Shown here: positions 62,091 to 64,000 of the stretch, in pieces | Position numbering within the stretch: the first letter of the stretch is position 1 | How the letters are laid out: every line of letters starts with the position of its first letter | From: Nomia melanderi | Taxonomy: Eukaryota > Arthropoda > Insecta > Hymenoptera > Halictidae | Assembly: GCF_051020985.1 (NCBI RefSeq) | Contig: NW_027475141.1 | Location: forward strand, 372,001 to 436,000 | Length of the DNA stretch: 64,000 nucleotides | Reading direction: 5' to 3' | Made by a program: the position numbers and the translations under genes | The notes under the pieces: generated by a model | Databases searched by the model: none | What the model saw: only the letters and a program-made list of their open reading frames with translations | Told to the model about the DNA's origin: nothing

Positions 62091-64000
62091 ACGGTGGTTT
62101 TCTCGGCCCCTGGTGGTCCGAGGTCTTTCCCGCTGCACAGATTCATGCGCCAGGGCCGCCTACAGACAATGCACTTTTATTTATTGCGCCATCTGTAATA
62201 GCACCCGAGATATCACCAGATATATATTGGATTTTCCCCTGACTCTGAGTGTCCGGCCCTATGAGACGGTGGTTTTCTCGGTCCCTGGTGGTCCGAGGTC
62301 GTTCCCGCTGCACAGATTCATGCGCCAGGGCCTCCTGCAGATAATTCATTTTGGTTTATTGCTCTATCTCTAATAGCACCCGAGATATCACCAGATATAT
62401 ATTTGATTTTCCCCGACCCTGAGTGTCCGGCCCCATGAGACGGTGGTTTTCTCGACCCCTGGTGGTCCGAGGTCGTTCCCGCTGGCCAGATTCATGCGCC
62501 AGGCCTCCTACAGACAATGCACTTTGGTTTATTGCGCTATCTCTAACAGCACACGAGATATCACCAGGTATATATTGGATTTTCACCTGACCCTGAGTGT
62601 CCGGCCCCATGTGACCGTGGTTTTCTCGGCCCCTGGTGCTCCGAGGTCGTTCCCGCTGGCCAGATTCATCCGCCAGGGCCTCCTGCAGATAATGCACTTT
62701 GGTTTATTGCGCTGTCTATAATAGCACCCGAGAAATCACCAGATATATATTGGATTTTTACCTGACCCTGAATTCCCGGCCCCATGAGACGGTGGTTTTC
62801 TCGGCCCCTGGTGGTCCGAGGTCGTTCCCGCTGCACAGATGCATGCGCCAGGGCCTCCTACAGACAATGCACTTTGATTTATTGCGCTATCTGTAATAGC
62901 ACCCGAGATATCACCAGATATGTATTGGATTTTCCCCTGACCCTGAGTGTCCGGCCCCATGAGACGGTGGTTTTCTCGGCCCCCGGTGGTCCGAGGTCGT
63001 CCCGCTGCACAGATTCATGCGCCAGGGCCTCCTACAGACAATGCACTTTGATTTATTGCGCTATCTGTAATAGCACCCGAGATATCACCAGATATATATT
63101 GGATTTTCCCCTGACCATGAGTGCCCGGCCCAATAGGAACGGTAGTGTTCTCGGCCCCTGGTGGTCCGAGGCCGTTCCCACCGCACAGATTCATGCGACA
63201 GGGCCTCCTGCAGATAATTCACTTTGGTTTATTGCGCTATCTGCAATAGCACCCGAGATATCACGAGATATATATTGGATTTTTCCCTGACCCTGAGTGT
63301 CCGGCCCCATGAGACGGTGGTTTTATCGGCCCCTGGTGGTCCGAGGTCGTTCCCGCTGCACAGATGCATGCGCCAGGGCCTCCTACAGACAATGCACTTT
63401 GATTTATTGCGCTATCTGTAATAGCACCCGGGATATCAACAGATATATTTTGGATTTTTCCCAGACCCTGAGTGTCCGGCCCCATGAGACGGTGGTTTTC
63501 TCGGCTCCTGGTGGTCCGAGGTCGTTCCCGCTGCACAGATTCATGCGACAGGGCCTCCTGCAGATAATTCACTTTGGTTTATTGCGCTATCTCTAATGGC
63601 ACCCGAGATATCACCAGATATATATTGGATTTTTCCCTGACCCTGAGTGTCCGGCCCCATGAGACGGTGGTTTTCTCGGCCCCTGTTGGTCAGAGGTCGT
63701 TCCCGCAGCACAGATTCATGCGCCAGGGCCTCCTGCAGACAATGCACTTTGATTTATCGCGCTATCTCTAATAGCACCCGAGATATCACCAGATATATAT
63801 TGGATTTTTCCCCGACCCTGAGTGTTCGGCCCCATGAGACGGTGGTTTTCTCGGCCCCTGGTGGTCCGATGTCTTTCCTGCTTCAAAGATTCATGCGCAA
63901 GGGCATCCTACGGACAAGGCACTTTGATTTATTGCGCTATCTCTAATAGCACCCGAGATATCACCAGATATATATTGGATTTTTCCCTGACCCTGACAGT
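62091..64000. repeat. Block IX: mixed monomers at the right window edge
   Basis: The first two monomers match block VII (CAGGGCCGCCTACAG, then GGCCCTATGAGACGG and GGTCCCTGGTGG, compare 54.97-55.2 kb). A 174-bp monomer follows at about 62.5 kb, and the CAATAGGAACGG insertion variant at about 63.13 kb. No repeat longer than a few monomers is visible before the window ends. Confidence 0.75.

Larger units (their letters stand above)
1..64000. repeat. Tandem satellite array, ~175-bp monomer, ~366 copies
   Basis: The same unit repeats head to tail without a spacer over the entire window. The landmark GACCCTGA stands at 1, 176, 351, 526 and so on, and still falls on this ladder at 63,989 with a cumulative lag of only about 62 bp. 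All monomers I read are in the same orientation. Shared elements, in order, are GTCCGGCCCCATGAGACGG (class A) or a class B replacement, TTTTCTCGGCCCCTGGTGG, GCACAGATTCATGCGCCAGG, CTTTGATTTATTGCGCTAT and CCGAGATATCACCAGATATA. Arrays of this length and monomer size are characteristic of eukaryotic centromeric or pericentromeric heterochromatin; that assignment is inference. I do not recognise the family. Both window edges lie inside the array, so its true length is unknown. Confidence 0.98.

Noticed and set aside
1..64000. CRISPR array or other prokaryotic repeat system
   Set aside because: Repeats are 175 bp, contiguous and without unique spacers; no cas-like gene is present. The HOR organisation is that of a eukaryotic satellite.
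1..64000. RNA polymerase III internal promoter (tRNA- or SINE-derived monomer)
   Set aside because: GAGGTCGATCCCG in block I resembles a B box (GGTTCGANNCC) but lacks one T, most other monomers read GTCGTTCCC, and no A box at the right distance was seen. The likeness is probably chance.
1..64000. CENP-B box
   Set aside because: No match to TTCGNNNNANNCGGG was found on either strand of the consensus or class B monomer. The nearest CGGG (in the complement of CCCGAGATATC) lacks the left half of the motif. Single variant monomers could have been missed by eye.
1..64000. Transposon or retroelement insertion into the array
   Set aside because: The 175-bp ladder continues through the entire window with only small lags. 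No stretch of foreign sequence, target-site duplication or terminal repeat interrupts it.
1..64000. Inverted monomers or an orientation switch
   Set aside because: Every segment I read has the same orientation. Reverse-strand open frames are complements of the same units.
63989..64000. The last 12 bases equal the first 12 bases of the window (GACCCTGACAGT), as in a circular molecule
   Set aside because: The phrase occurs in many monomers, and the window merely ends at nearly the same monomer phase as it begins. It gives no evidence for circularity.
1..64000. Assignment to a named satellite (human alpha, plant 155-180 bp centromere repeats, frog 174-bp centromere repeat)
   Set aside because: Monomer size alone does not identify a family. 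The sequence does not resemble alpha satellite, CentO or the Arabidopsis repeat as I know them, and I cannot compare it with the others without a database search.

Overview
The whole 64 kb window is one uninterrupted tandem satellite array. A monomer of about 175 bp repeats head to tail, always in the same orientation, from the first base to the last. Phase arithmetic on a fixed landmark (GACCCTGA at position 1, again at 63,989) gives about 366 monomers with a net loss of only about 62 bp against a perfect 175-bp ladder. I see no protein-coding gene, rRNA, tRNA, transposon, CRISPR array or unique spacer. The many short open frames on both strands are echoes of the monomer.

A homogeneous 170-180 bp satellite built into higher-order repeats (HORs) is typical of centromeric or pericentromeric heterochromatin in plants and animals, so the host is most likely a eukaryote. 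I do not recognise the monomer and do not name a species. It is about 53% GC, with a GC-rich part of about 100 bp (about 65% GC) and an AT-rich part of about 75 bp (about 36% GC). It normally carries one EcoRV site, two short dyads and nine CpGs. No canonical CENP-B box was found.

Layout, left to right. (I) 1-9,976: a strict 17-monomer HOR (2,975 bp) in three copies; the second and third each span 20 monomers after insertions and deletions of whole monomers. (Transition) 9,977-15,862: eroded monomers with little HOR order. (II) 15,863-21,009: three units of a 12/9-monomer HOR. (III) 21,010-27,549: a mosaic of pieces related to blocks IV, V and II. (IV) 27,550-37,863: a 28- and a 31-monomer HOR, near-identical. 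(V) 37,864-51,424: HOR units of 22, 31 and about 25 monomers (the last truncated), the second and third almost identical. (VI) 51,425-53,921: a local 4-monomer duplication rich in 174-bp monomers. (VII) 53,922-58,725: a 15-monomer HOR, about 1.8 copies. (VIII) 58,726-62,090: a 9/10-monomer HOR, two copies. (IX) 62,091-64,000: mixed monomers that run off the window edge.

Two monomer classes coexist. The common class A carries a segment around GTCCGGCCCCATGAGACGG. The rarer class B (about 30 monomers, nearly all between 10 and 48 kb) has a different segment of the same length around GGGTGACGGATACCG. Class B/A hybrids, phase-exact insertions and deletions, and nested duplications record unequal crossing-over and conversion. 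The array itself is the system here; what deserves attention is its layered HOR architecture, its recurrent breakpoints and its possible centromere function.
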